Assembly: GCF_040654855.1 (NCBI RefSeq)
Contig: NZ_JBFAIU010000006.1
Span: forward strand, 1-64,000
Reading direction: 5' to 3'
Length of the DNA: 64,000 nt
Source: Asanoa sp040654855
Lineage (GTDB): Bacteria > Actinomycetota > Actinomycetes > Mycobacteriales > Micromonosporaceae
Under the pieces are notes generated by a model, which worked only from the letters and a program-made list of their open reading frames with translations, was not told where the DNA came from and ran no database searches. Made by a program: the position numbers and the translations under genes. Shown here one piece after another: positions 15,763 through 24,458 of the stretch (within the stretch, counting starts at the first letter, position 1; every line of letters starts with the position of its first letter).

Positions 15763-16668
15763 ATGCCCGTTTCCAACGACCCGGATCCACGGCTGCAGGC
15801 GTACGCGCACCCGCAGTCGCTGGTTACGACGGAGTGGCTGGCGGAGAACCTGGGCCGCGACGGCCTGGTGGTCGTCGAGTCCGACGAAGACGTGCTGCTC
15901 TACGAGTCCGGCCACATCCCGGGTGCCGTCAAGGTCGACTGGCACACCGAGCTGAACGACGAGGTCACCCGCGACTACGTCGACCCGGAGACCTTCGCGG
16001 CGCTGTGTGCGGCCAAGGGCATCAGCCGGGACGACACGGTCGTCTTCTACGGCGACAACTTCAACTGGTGGGCGGCGTACGCCCTCTGGGTGTTCTCCTT
16101 GTTCGGTCATCCGGACGTGCGGCTGCTCGACGGCGGCCGGCAGAAGTGGGCCGCCGAAGGGCGCGAGCTGACCCGCGACAAGACCCAGCGACCGCCGACT
16201 CCATACCCGGTGCCGCGCCGGGACGATGCCCGGATCCGGGCGTTCCGCGAGCAGGTGCTGGCGCACGTGCAGGCCGGCCGCCCACTGGTCGACGTCCGCT
16301 CGCCCGACGAGTACACCGGCAAGCTGCTCGCCATGCCGGACTACCCGCAGGAGGGCGCGCTGCGCGGCGGGCACATCCCGGGCGCCGTCAACAAGCCCTG
16401 GAAGACCGCGGCCAACGACGACGGGACGTTCAAGCCCACCGACGAGCTGCGGGTGATCTACGAGGACCAGCTGGGGCTGTCCGAAGGGGACGACGTCATC
16501 GCGTACTGCCGGATCGGGGAGCGGTCCAGCCACACCTGGTTCGTGCTGCAGCACCTGCTCGGGTTCACGCACGTCCGCAACTACGACGGCTCCTGGACCG
16601 AGTGGGGCAACCTGGTGCGGTCGCCGATCGCCAAGGGCGCGGAACCGGGCGGCGGGAAGCGCGGATAG
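15763..16668 (+). CDS. Thiosulfate/3-mercaptopyruvate sulfurtransferase (tandem rhodanese)
   Basis: 301 residues with two rhodanese domains. The N-terminal one (about 20-145: L-Y-E-S-G-H-I-P-G-A-V) is non-catalytic; the C-terminal one (about 165-285) repeats G-H-I-P-G-A-V-N and holds the active cysteine C249 in A-Y-C-R-I-G-E-R-S-S-H-T. The CRxGxR loop fits thiosulfate sulfurtransferases of the SseA/CysA type. It likely supplies sulfane sulfur, possibly to the SufE pathway encoded nearby. The ATG follows TAGCGT (15750-15755) by 7 nt, a leaderless layout. Confidence 0.92.
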   Translation: MPVSNDPDPRLQAYAHPQSLVTTEWLAENLGRDGLVVVESDEDVLLYESGHIPGAVKVDWHTELNDEVTRDYVDPETFAALCAAKGISRDDTVVFYGDNFNWWAAYALWVFSLFGHPDVRLLDGGRQKWAAEGRELTRDKTQRPPTPYPVPRRDDARIRAFREQVLAHVQAGRPLVDVRSPDEYTGKLLAMPDYPQEGALRGGHIPGAVNKPWKTAANDDGTFKPTDELRVIYEDQLGLSEGDDVIAYCRIGERSSHTWFVLQHLLGFTHVRNYDGSWTEWGNLVRSPIAKGAEPGGGKRG

Positions 16669-16783
16669 TGACGTCCAGCACGCCGGACGGCTAGGACATA
16701 TCCCCGCAAAAACCCTCAAAACACCAGGAGAAATTCAAGATCACGACACCTTGTTGGTCTTGACACCTGGCTAGGCTGGCGAC

Positions 16784-17413
16784 GTGACGCTGGAACAACA
16801 AGCGGACCCCGCCACCCTGAGCGCCGCGTCCACACCGCCCAAGCGCCGGTCGCGGCGTGACGAGATCCTGGAGATCGCGGTCGGCCTGTTCGCCGCCCGC
16901 GGCTACCACGGCGTGTCGATGGACGATATCGGGTCGGCGGCGGGGGTCACCGGCCCCGCGCTCTACCACCACTTCGCCGGCAAGGAGGCGATGCTGGCCG
17001 CGGCGCTGATCCCGGTCAGCGAAGGCCTGCTGGCCGGTGGCCGGGAGCGGGTCGCCAAGCACCCGGGGGAAACCGCCCTGCCGTCGCTGGTCCAGTTCCA
17101 CGTCGACTTCGCCCTGGCCAACCCCGCGGTGATCGCGCTGCACCTGCACGAGCTCGACCGGCTGCCGGACGAGCCGCGGCGACAGATCCGCCGGCTGCAG
17201 CGCCTCTACGTCGAGGAGTGGGTCAAGGTGCTGCTCTCGATCCGCCCAGAGCTGACCGCGCCCGAGGCCCGCGCGCTTGCCCACGCCGCGTTCGGCCTGA
17301 TGAACTCCACCCCGTTCCTGGGCGAGGAGGTCCACCGGGATCGCCTCGCCGAGCTCCTGCGTGCCGCGACCATGGCGGCGCTCCAGCCCACACCGGCCGG
17401 CCCCAACGCCTGA
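16784..17413 (+). CDS. TetR family transcriptional regulator
   Basis: 209 residues. After a short Arg/Lys-rich lead, residues 25-72 are a TetR helix-turn-helix: I-L-E-I-A-V-G-L-F-A-A-R-G-Y-H, then V-T-G-P-A-L-Y-H-H-F-A-G-K-E. The rest is helical ligand-binding and dimerisation domain. It heads a locus of acyl-CoA carboxylase and dehydrogenase genes and likely senses an acyl-CoA. A TetR-style palindrome (21724-21733) precedes the carboxyltransferase gene. GTG at 16784 follows TAGGCT (16772-16777) by 6 nt. An inverted pair TCAAGA/TCTTGA (16735-16740, 16758-16763) upstream may be its own operator. Confidence 0.9.
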   Translation: MTLEQQADPATLSAASTPPKRRSRRDEILEIAVGLFAARGYHGVSMDDIGSAAGVTGPALYHHFAGKEAMLAAALIPVSEGLLAGGRERVAKHPGETALPSLVQFHVDFALANPAVIALHLHELDRLPDEPRRQIRRLQRLYVEEWVKVLLSIRPELTAPEARALAHAAFGLMNSTPFLGEEVHRDRLAELLRAATMAALQPTPAGPNA

Positions 17414-17476
17414 ATCGACACGCCAGGACGCATATTCTCCAGCCGGGCAGTGCCGCCCGCCGAGAGGGGAGTCCTG

Positions 17477-18814
17477 ATGATCGAGTCTCTGCTGGTCGCG
17501 AACCGTGGTGAGATCGCCCGCCGGGTGATCCGCACGGCCCGCCGGCTCGGCGTCCGCACGATCGCCGTCCACTCCGAGGCGGACGCGGACCTTCCGTTCG
17601 TCACCGAGGCCGACGAGGCGGTGCTGATCGGCCCGGCCAACGTCGCACAGAGCTACCGCAACGTCGACGCGATCCTGCAGGCCGCGAAGGACACGGGCGC
17701 CCAGGCGGTGCACCCCGGCTACGGCTTCCTCTCCGAGAACGCCGAGTTCGCCCGGGCGGTCCAGGCGGCCGGGCTGATCTGGGTCGGCCCGGGTCCTGAG
17801 GCGATCGCCGCGATGGGCGACAAGATCAACGCACGCAACCTGATGGCCGCCGCCGGCGTCCCGGTCGCGCCCGGCACGACGGATCCGGCGGAGTCGGTGG
17901 AGGCGGCGGCCGAGGCGGCGAACGCGATCGGCTACCCCGTGATGGTGAAGGCCGCGGCCGGCGGTGGTGGCATGGGCATGGCCGTGGCCGCCGACGAGAC
18001 CGCTCTGCTCACCGAGTACGCGAAGGTCCGGACGTTCGCCGAGCGGATGTTCGGCGACGGTGCCGTGCTGATCGAGCGTTACTTCCCCCGCGTACGCCAT
18101 GTGGAAGTGCAGATTCTCGGGTTGGCCGACGGCACCGTCGTGGCGCTCGGCGAGCGGGAGTGCTCGGTGCAGCGTCGCAACCAGAAGCTCGCCGAGGAGT
18201 CGCCGTCGCCCGCGGTGTCGCCGGAGCTGCGGGAGCGGCTGCTGGCCGCCGCGGCGCGGGCCGGTGAGGCCGTCGGCTACCGCAACGCCGGCACGGTCGA
18301 GTGCCTGCTGGAGCCCACCACCGGCGAGTTCTTCTTCCTCGAGATGAACACCCGCCTCCAGGTCGAGCACCCGATCACCGAGCTGGTGTACGGCGTCGAC
18401 CTGGTCGAGGAGCAGCTGCGCGTGGCGGCCGGCCTGGCACCGACGTTCGACCCCGCCGCGCTCACGCCCCGCGGGCACGCGCTCGAGCTGCGGATCAACG
18501 CCGAGGACCCGAAGCGGTTCCTGCCCGGCCCGGGCGCGATCACGACCTGGGTCGAGCCCGCCGGAGAGGGGATCCGGGTCGACTCGGGGTACACCGCCGG
18601 GACGACAGTGACGCCTTTCTACGACTCGTTGCTGGCGAAGCTCGTTGTCTATGGCGACGACCGCGCACAGGTGCTCGAGCGGGCCCGGGCGGCGGTCGCC
18701 GCGTTCGAGATCGTGGGTCCCAAGCAGAACCTGCCGTTCTTCGCAGAACTGCTGGACAACGCCGAGTTCCGCTCCGGCGACTACGACACCGGGATCGTGG
18801 CTCGCATGCGATAA
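17477..18814 (+). CDS. Acyl-CoA carboxylase biotin carboxylase subunit without biotin-carrier domain
   Basis: 445 residues, the length of a free AccC. It carboxylates biotin using ATP and bicarbonate. Seen: L-V-A-N-R-G-E-I-A-R-R start, ATP-grasp loop A-A-G-G-G-G-M-G-M, Q-R-R-N-Q-K-L-A-E-E-S-P, and the M-N-T-R-L-Q-V-E-H-P-I-T-E catalytic strand. Most actinobacterial alpha subunits of this type carry a C-terminal biotinyl domain ending in M-K-M and reach 580-700 residues; this one stops before it and no biotin-carrier gene is seen nearby. ATG at 17477 has GAGAGGGGAG upstream. It lies 63 nt after tetR on the same strand. Confidence 0.9.
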   Translation: MIESLLVANRGEIARRVIRTARRLGVRTIAVHSEADADLPFVTEADEAVLIGPANVAQSYRNVDAILQAAKDTGAQAVHPGYGFLSENAEFARAVQAAGLIWVGPGPEAIAAMGDKINARNLMAAAGVPVAPGTTDPAESVEAAAEAANAIGYPVMVKAAAGGGGMGMAVAADETALLTEYAKVRTFAERMFGDGAVLIERYFPRVRHVEVQILGLADGTVVALGERECSVQRRNQKLAEESPSPAVSPELRERLLAAAARAGEAVGYRNAGTVECLLEPTTGEFFFLEMNTRLQVEHPITELVYGVDLVEEQLRVAAGLAPTFDPAALTPRGHALELRINAEDPKRFLPGPGAITTWVEPAGEGIRVDSGYTAGTTVTPFYDSLLAKLVVYGDDRAQVLERARAAVAAFEIVGPKQNLPFFAELLDNAEFRSGDYDTGIVARMR

Positions 18815-18882
18815 GTGGCGATATGACCACTTTTTCCCATTCACCCGCGTGACCCTCTTCAGGCAGGTTCGTTACCTAGAGC

Positions 18883-18923
18883 AGTGGCGGTCATAACCGG
18901 TCAAATTAGTCCGGACCGCCACT
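18883..18923. promoter_or_regulatory. 10-bp inverted repeat upstream of the exported-protein gene
   Basis: AGTGGCGGTC (18883-18892) pairs perfectly with GACCGCCACT (18914-18923) around a 21-nt AT-richer centre. It ends 30 nt before the ATG at 18954. It could fold in the leader RNA or be a bound operator for the two surface-protein genes. Confidence 0.4.
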
Positions 18924-18953
18924 ACTAACGAACCGGCGAGCGGAAGGCGGGCC

Positions 18954-20081
18954 ATGATTCGGTCGGGAGTCACGCGCACCACGCGCAGGACTTCGCGACA
19001 GGTCCTGGTGCGCACGCTCGTCGTCGGTGGCCTCGCGGGAGCGGCCTGGCTGCTCTCCGCGTCGGCGGCGCAGGCCGCCATGGCGGAGCCGGCGGTCGAA
19101 CGGGGTGCGGGGTCCGTCCTCGCACCGCTGGGCGGCGTGCTGGAAACCGCGACGCCGGTGTTGAGCACGGCCACCGGCCTGCTCGGCGACGTGTTGCCGC
19201 CGGCGACGGCGCGCACGCCCGTCGAGCAGCCGGTGCCGACCGGCCGGGCCACCGTAGGGCGGGCGATCACTGATCCCGCTGCCGTCGTCGTGCCCCGCAC
19301 GACCGCGGACCGCTCCACCACGATCGCGGACGCGGCACCGGCACACCGGCCGGACCACGCCGCCGCCCGTACGGCCGACCGCGCCGGCGTCCCCGCGGGG
19401 CCGTCGAACCGCTCGGCGGACCGGCCCGCAACCCGCGTCAGCGGGCTGGCCGGCACACCTGGACAGGCCGATCCGCTCGGGGTCACCCGTGCGTTGGCCG
19501 TCCCGGGCGCCCTGCTCACCCCGGTGGCTCAGGTCGCCCTGCCGGTCCTCGCGCCGGTCACCGCGCTCCTCCGTCCGATGAGCTCGATGCTGCGCACCTT
19601 CGCGGCACCGCTGTTCGGCGCGGTCGGCGTGGTGGCCAGGACGGTGACCGGTGTCCTGCCCGGCCCCCGTGGCCGGCCAACCTCGGCAGTCACGCCCGTC
19701 GGCTACCGCGGCGTGCACGGAGGCACCTCATCCGGCACGACCGTTCCCGGTGCGGCAACAGTCGCCGCACCGCGGGCCGCTCACTCCGAGACGAGCACCA
19801 TCCGGCTCCCCGCCGGCCGGCCGGAACCCGCGGCTGCGGCCGCGACGTCCCGGGACTCCGGCGAGGCGCCGCGCCTGCCGTACCCCGCTCCCACACGGGG
19901 TGATGGCAGCGCGTCGGGTATCCCGGCCAGCGCGTCGGGTTCCCCGGTGGGCGGTGGTGCCTTCGCCACCGTTCCCTCGTCGGTCGTGGGCAGCATGGTG
20001 GCCTTCCAGCTGCTGCCGAAACCGGCCGACACCGCGGTACCACGGCACGACGCCGAGGAACCGACCGTCTCACCTGACTAG
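18954..20081 (+). CDS. Exported low-complexity protein of unknown function
   Basis: 375 residues from an ATG with GGAAGGCGG upstream. A long basic signal peptide (R-T-T-R-R-T-S-R-Q, hydrophobic L-V-V-G-G-L-A-G-A-A-W-L-L, cleavage near A-Q-A-A at about residue 41) is followed by Ala/Pro/Thr/Val-rich sequence with repeated hydrophobic patches (S-V-L-A-P-L-G-G-V-L, L-L-T-P-V-A-Q-V-A-L-P-V-L). No domain is recognised and the C-terminus has no clear anchor. It precedes a chaplin-like gene on the same strand by 249 nt, suggesting a shared role at the cell surface. Confidence 0.7.
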   Translation: MIRSGVTRTTRRTSRQVLVRTLVVGGLAGAAWLLSASAAQAAMAEPAVERGAGSVLAPLGGVLETATPVLSTATGLLGDVLPPATARTPVEQPVPTGRATVGRAITDPAAVVVPRTTADRSTTIADAAPAHRPDHAAARTADRAGVPAGPSNRSADRPATRVSGLAGTPGQADPLGVTRALAVPGALLTPVAQVALPVLAPVTALLRPMSSMLRTFAAPLFGAVGVVARTVTGVLPGPRGRPTSAVTPVGYRGVHGGTSSGTTVPGAATVAAPRAAHSETSTIRLPAGRPEPAAAAATSRDSGEAPRLPYPAPTRGDGSASGIPASASGSPVGGGAFATVPSSVVGSMVAFQLLPKPADTAVPRHDAEEPTVSPD

Positions 20082-20330
20082 TGATGAAGGACCTGCACCG
20101 TCGGCGACGGGCAGGAGCCACAGCCCCGCCCGGGCCACACGGCCCGCGGTAGTGCGGCGGACCAGGGAATCCGACGACCGCTCTGACTAGCGGCGAAACC
20201 CTGGCACTCATCACGAACCACACCTGGGCGCATGTCGACAGGCGGAGTCAGGGACACCGTCGCGCCCCGGACGCGCAACGCAATTCGCAACACCCTCTTA
20301 CTGACATTTATTGAAAGGTCACTTCACCCA

Positions 20331-21641
20331 ATGAAGACTTGGGTTCGCAAGTCCATCAGCGTCGGCGTCATGGCGGCTGGTGGTCTGCTGGCGACGCAGG
20401 CTGCGGCACACGCGGCGGACGCCGTCACGACGAACAACTTCGGTGCGCTCAACGGCAACCAGATCGTCCTCGACCCGCAGATTCCGATCAACCTGTGCGG
20501 CAACTCGATCGCGCTCGTCGGCGGGGCGTTCGCACACTGCGGCGGTGGCGCGGTCGCGATCAACGGCGGCGGGCACGACTCCGACGACCGTAAGCACGAC
20601 GGCTACGGCAAGAAGCACCACGACGACGAGTTCGCGGCGATGGCCGAGGGCAAGGACAAGAAGCACGGCAAGAAGGACTTCCGTGACGCGGGGTCCGCGT
20701 GGATCACCTCGGGCAACTACGGGATCCTCAACGGCAACCAGATCAAGATCTCGCCGCAGATCCCGATCAACGTCGCCGGCAACGCCATCGGCCTCATCGG
20801 CGGTGCCTTCGCCTCGGCCGACGGTGGCGCGATCGCGGTGCAGGAGAGCGCTCGGACCGAGGGCTACGACAAGGGCCGCGACGGCGGGGCCGAGGGCGCC
20901 TGGATCAGCACCAACAACTTCGGCGCACTCAACGGCAACCAGATTCACGCGCCGATCCAGATCCCGATCAACATCTGCGGCAACGCGATCGCCCTGGTCG
21001 GTGGCGCGTTCGCCCACTGCGGCGGCGGCGCGGTTGCCGTCCAGGAGAGCGCCGGTGCCGAGGAGGGCCTCTGGTACACCTCCAACAACTTCGGCCTGCT
21101 CAACGGCAACCAGGTCAAGTTCTCGCCGCAGATCCCGATCAACATCTGCGGCAACGCGATCGCGGTGCTGGCGCTGGCCCAGGCCTCCTGCGGCGGTGGG
21201 GCGGTTGCGATCCAGGAGAGCGCCACGACCGAGTCGGCTCGCGACGAGGCGCTGCCGCTCGTGGGGTCGCTCCCGGCCGTCGCCGGTCTCCCGGTCGTCG
21301 GCTCGCTGGCCGGCCAGGGTGCGGCTCCGGTCGCCCCGAAGATGGACACCGCTCCGGGTGCCCGCTCGGGTGCCACCGAGGGTGACGACTACGACGGCGA
21401 CCGGCACGACAAGCGCAACAAGAAGCACGGCAAGGACGGCCGGGACGGCAACGGGTTCAGCGGCGCCGTCGCGGTCCAAGGCGGCAAGACGTTCATCAGC
21501 TCGAACAACTTCGGGCTGCTGAACGGCAACCAGGTCGCGATCGACCCGCAGATCCCGATCAACGTCGCGGGCAACGCGATCGGCATCATCGGTGGTGCCT
21601 TCGCCTCCGCCGGCGGCGGGGCCGCGGCCATCAACGGCTGA
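20331..21641 (+). CDS. Secreted protein with five chaplin-like repeats
   Basis: 436 residues from ATG at 20331 (AAAGG 12 nt upstream). Signal peptide 1-30 ending A-A-H-A-A-D. The mature chain holds five copies of N-[NY]-[FY]-G-x-L-N-G-N-Q-[IV] followed by Q-I-P-I-N-x-x-G-N-x-I and G-G-A-F-A, close to the chaplin pattern of Streptomyces. Copies 1, 3 and 4 have the two chaplin cysteines (C-G-N and C-G-G-G); copies 2 and 5 replace them with Ala-Gly and Ala. His/Asp/Lys-rich linkers follow copies 1 and 4. No LPXTG or membrane anchor is seen. Chaplins assemble into amyloid-like surface fibres; a comparable surface role is likely. Confidence 0.85.
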   Translation: MKTWVRKSISVGVMAAGGLLATQAAAHAADAVTTNNFGALNGNQIVLDPQIPINLCGNSIALVGGAFAHCGGGAVAINGGGHDSDDRKHDGYGKKHHDDEFAAMAEGKDKKHGKKDFRDAGSAWITSGNYGILNGNQIKISPQIPINVAGNAIGLIGGAFASADGGAIAVQESARTEGYDKGRDGGAEGAWISTNNFGALNGNQIHAPIQIPINICGNAIALVGGAFAHCGGGAVAVQESAGAEEGLWYTSNNFGLLNGNQVKFSPQIPINICGNAIAVLALAQASCGGGAVAIQESATTESARDEALPLVGSLPAVAGLPVVGSLAGQGAAPVAPKMDTAPGARSGATEGDDYDGDRHDKRNKKHGKDGRDGNGFSGAVAVQGGKTFISSNNFGLLNGNQVAIDPQIPINVAGNAIGIIGGAFASAGGGAAAING

Positions 21642-21670
21642 TCTTCGTAACAACCGCACCACGGCACCAA

Positions 21671-21701
21671 AAGGGGCCCCCGCTACCCGCGGGGGCCCCT
21701 T
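21671..21701 (+). terminator. Strong terminator after the chaplin-like gene
   Basis: AAGGGGCCCCCGC pairs with GCGGGGGCCCCTT, a perfect 13-bp stem with a 5-nt loop, 30 nt after the stop codon. It isolates the surface-protein gene from the carboxyltransferase gene downstream. Confidence 0.85.
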
Positions 21702-21723
21702 CGTCATTTCGGTGTAGTACCCT

Positions 21724-21733
21724 AACGATCGTT
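21724..21733. promoter_or_regulatory. AACGATCGTT palindrome, candidate TetR operator
   Basis: A perfect 10-bp palindrome set in CCTAACGATCGTTCAG, 26 nt before the carboxyltransferase GTG. Sites of this form (inverted ACG/CGT arms) are common for TetR-family repressors of acyl-CoA catabolism. The TetR gene at 16784 is the natural candidate; binding is inferred. Confidence 0.6.
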
Positions 21734-21758
21734 CAGTCACGTTGGCGAAGGGGTCGGT

Positions 21759-23288
21759 GTGGCACTCGACGACGAAGAGCTCGAGCAGCTCGGCAAGCGC
21801 GTCCGGGCCGGCGGCGCGGAGCGCTACCACGCGGCCAACGCCGCCAGGGGCAAGCTGTTCGCCCGCGAGCGGGTCGCCCGCCTGGTCGACGAAGGTTCCT
21901 TCGTCGAGGACGGGCTCTACGCCAACGCCCTGGCCGAAGGGCTGCCCGCCGACGGCGTGGTCACCGGCCAGGCGACCATCGACGGCCGGCCGGTCTGCCT
22001 GATGGCCAACGACTCGACGGTGAAGGCCGGCTCCTGGGGCGCCCGCACCGTCGAGAAGATCATCCGGATCATCGAGCGGGCCTACCAGTCCGGGCTGCCG
22101 ATGGTCTACCTGGTCGACTCGGCCGGCGCCCGGATCACCGACCAGGTCGACCTGTTCCCCGGTCGGCGCGGTGCCGGCCACATCTTCTGGAACCAGGTCC
22201 GCGCGTCCGGCTCGATCCCGCAGGTCTGCGCGCTGTTCGGGCCGTCGGCCGCGGGTGGTGCGTACATTCCGGCGTTCTGTGACGTCGTGGCCATGGTCGA
22301 CGGCAACGCGAGCATGTATCTCGGCTCCGACCGCATGGTCGAGATGGTCACCGGCGAGAAGACGACGCTGGAGGCGATGGGCGGCGCGGCGGTGCACACC
22401 CGCGAGTCCGGCGTCGGCCACTTCCTCTGCAAGACCGAGGACGAGGCGCTCGACACGGTCCGGCGCTACCTGTCCTACCTGCCGGCCAACTACACGCAGA
22501 AGCCGCCGGTCGCGGAGGCCGTCGCGCCGCCGGCCGCCGACCTGGCCGGGATGGTGCCGCCCAACGAGCGGCAGGCGTTCGACATGCGCAAGTTCGCCAA
22601 GGGCCTGCTCGACGAGGGCTCGTTCTTCGAGATCCAGGCGCTCTGGGCCAAGGAGCTGACGATCGGCTTCGGCCGCCTCGACGGCGAGGTGGTCGGCGTG
22701 GTCGCCAACAACTCGATGTTCAAGGGCGGCGTGCTGTTCGTCGACTCCGCCGACAAGGCCACCAGGTTCGTCCAGCTGTGCGACGCGTTCAACGTGCCGC
22801 TGCTGTTCCTCTCCGACGTGCCCGGCTTCATGGTCGGCACCGCCGTGGAGAAGCAGGGGATCATCCGGCACGGTGCCAAGATGATCACCGCGATCTCCGA
22901 GGCCACGGTGCCGAAGATCTGCGTCGTCGTCCGCAAGGCCTACGGTGCGGGCCTCTACGCGATGGCCGGCCCGGGCTTCATGCCCGACGCGACGATCGCC
23001 CTGCCCACCGCGAAGATCGCGGTGATGGGCGCCGAGGCCGCGGTCAACGCGGTCTACGCCAACAAGATCGCCGCGATCGAGGACGCCGACGACCGGGCGG
23101 CGTTCGTCGCCGAGCGGCGTGCGGCCTACGAGCGCGACATCGACATCGTGCACCTCGCGAGTGAGTTGGTCGTCGACGCGATCGTGCCGCCGGACCGGCT
23201 GCGTACGGAGCTGATCGCCCGCTACTCGACGGCCCGCGACAAGGACCGCCACTTCTCCCGCCGTCGCCACGGCGTGACACCCGTCTAA
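21759..23288 (+). CDS. Acyl-CoA carboxylase carboxyltransferase (beta) subunit
   Basis: 509 residues. It moves carboxyl from carboxybiotin to an acyl-CoA. Two crotonase-fold halves are visible: N-half with V-Y-L-V-D-S-A-G-A-R-I and G-P-S-A-A-G-G-A-Y-I-P oxyanion loop, C-half with L-L-F-L-S-D-V-P-G-F-M-V-G and R-K-A-Y-G-A-G-L-Y-A-M-A-G. Residues that set chain-length choice cannot be assigned safely; propionyl-, methylcrotonyl- or a related acyl-CoA are options. GTG at 21759 follows GGGGTCGG. It is 16 nt ahead of an acyl-CoA dehydrogenase gene, which favours branched-chain amino acid or fatty acid breakdown. Confidence 0.92.
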   Translation: MALDDEELEQLGKRVRAGGAERYHAANAARGKLFARERVARLVDEGSFVEDGLYANALAEGLPADGVVTGQATIDGRPVCLMANDSTVKAGSWGARTVEKIIRIIERAYQSGLPMVYLVDSAGARITDQVDLFPGRRGAGHIFWNQVRASGSIPQVCALFGPSAAGGAYIPAFCDVVAMVDGNASMYLGSDRMVEMVTGEKTTLEAMGGAAVHTRESGVGHFLCKTEDEALDTVRRYLSYLPANYTQKPPVAEAVAPPAADLAGMVPPNERQAFDMRKFAKGLLDEGSFFEIQALWAKELTIGFGRLDGEVVGVVANNSMFKGGVLFVDSADKATRFVQLCDAFNVPLLFLSDVPGFMVGTAVEKQGIIRHGAKMITAISEATVPKICVVVRKAYGAGLYAMAGPGFMPDATIALPTAKIAVMGAEAAVNAVYANKIAAIEDADDRAAFVAERRAAYERDIDIVHLASELVVDAIVPPDRLRTELIARYSTARDKDRHFSRRRHGVTPV

Positions 23289-23304
23289 CCCCAAGGAGCC
23301 GGCC

Positions 23305-24450
23305 ATGCTCAACGAGGAGCACGAGGCGCTGCGCGAGAGCGTGCGGGAGTTCGCCCACGACGTCGTCGCACCCGTGATCGCCAAGCACTACGACAACCAC
23401 ACGTTCCCGTACGACATCGTCGCGGCGATGGGCAAGATGGGCCTCTTCGGCCTGCCCTTCGCGGAGGAATACGGCGGCATGGGCGGCGACTACTTCGCCC
23501 TCTGCCTGGCCCTCGAAGAGCTCGCCCGCGTCGACTCGAGCGTGGCGATCACCCTGGAAGCCGCGGTCTCCCTGGGCGCGATGCCGGTCTACCGCTTCGG
23601 CACCGAGGAGCAGAAGCGCCGCTGGCTGCCGCCCCTGCTGCGCGGCGAGGCCCTGGCGGCCTTCGGCCTGACCGAGCCGGGCTTCGGCAGCGACGCGGGC
23701 GGCACGGCGACCCGCGCGGTGCTCGACGGCGACGAGTGGGTGATCAACGGAGCCAAGGCGTTCATCACCAACTCGGGCACCGACATCACGTCGTTCGTCA
23801 CGGTGACGGCGATGACGGGCACGCGCCCCGACGGCAGCAAGGAACTGTCCACGATCATCGTCCCGTCGGGCACGCCGGGCTTCACGGTGGCGCCGGGCTA
23901 CTCGAAGGTCGGCTGGTGTGCGTCGGACACGCACGAGCTGAGCTTCGAAGACGTCCGTGTCCCGGCCGAGAACCTCCTCGGCGAACGCGGCCGCGGCTTC
24001 GCGCAGTTCCTCCGCATCCTCGACGAGGGTCGCATCGCCATCGCCGCGCTGGCGGTGGGCCTAGCCCAGGGTTGTGTCGACGAGTCGGTGCGCTACGCCA
24101 AGGAGCGCCACGCGTTCGGGCAGCCGATCGCGGGCTTCCAGGCGATCCAGTTCAAGATCGCGGACATGGAGAAGCGCGCCCACCTGTCCCGCCTGGCCTA
24201 CCACGACGCCGCCGCGGAAATGCTCGCCGGCCGCGACTTCAAGCGCCGGGCGGCGATCGCCAAGCTCTACGCGAGCGAGAGCGCGGTGGACAACGCCCGC
24301 GACGCCACCCAGATCCACGGCGGCTACGGCTTCATGAACGAGTTCCCGGTGGCCCGCTTCTGGCGCGACTCGAAGATCCTGGAGATCGGCGAGGGCACGT
24401 CGGAGATCCAGCGCCTGGTGATCGCGCGCGACCTGGGCATCGTCGCTTAG
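23305..24450 (+). CDS. Acyl-CoA dehydrogenase
   Basis: 381 residues of the FAD-dependent acyl-CoA dehydrogenase family, full length. Seen: F-G-L-T-E-P-G-F-G-S-D-A-G signature, W-V-I-N-G-A-K-A-F-I-T-N-S, R-H-A-F-G-Q-P-I, and the C-terminal Q-I-H-G-G-Y-G-F-M-N-E with I-G-E-G-T-S-E-I-Q. It introduces the alpha-beta double bond and passes electrons to ETF. AAGGAG lies 8-13 nt before the ATG. Tight coupling to the carboxyltransferase gene suggests a leucine/isovalerate-like pathway. The EtfD-like oxidoreductase at 55819 would receive such electrons via ETF. Confidence 0.94.
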   Translation: MLNEEHEALRESVREFAHDVVAPVIAKHYDNHTFPYDIVAAMGKMGLFGLPFAEEYGGMGGDYFALCLALEELARVDSSVAITLEAAVSLGAMPVYRFGTEEQKRRWLPPLLRGEALAAFGLTEPGFGSDAGGTATRAVLDGDEWVINGAKAFITNSGTDITSFVTVTAMTGTRPDGSKELSTIIVPSGTPGFTVAPGYSKVGWCASDTHELSFEDVRVPAENLLGERGRGFAQFLRILDEGRIAIAALAVGLAQGCVDESVRYAKERHAFGQPIAGFQAIQFKIADMEKRAHLSRLAYHDAAAEMLAGRDFKRRAAIAKLYASESAVDNARDATQIHGGYGFMNEFPVARFWRDSKILEIGEGTSEIQRLVIARDLGIVA

Positions 24451-24458
24451 CGCTCCGC

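Noticed and set aside
14463..16668. PLP enzyme plus sulfurtransferase as a cysteine-desulfurase/sulfur-relay operon
   Set aside because: The PLP protein has an export signal and the sulfurtransferase has its own leaderless-type promoter and no signal peptide, so they act in different compartments.
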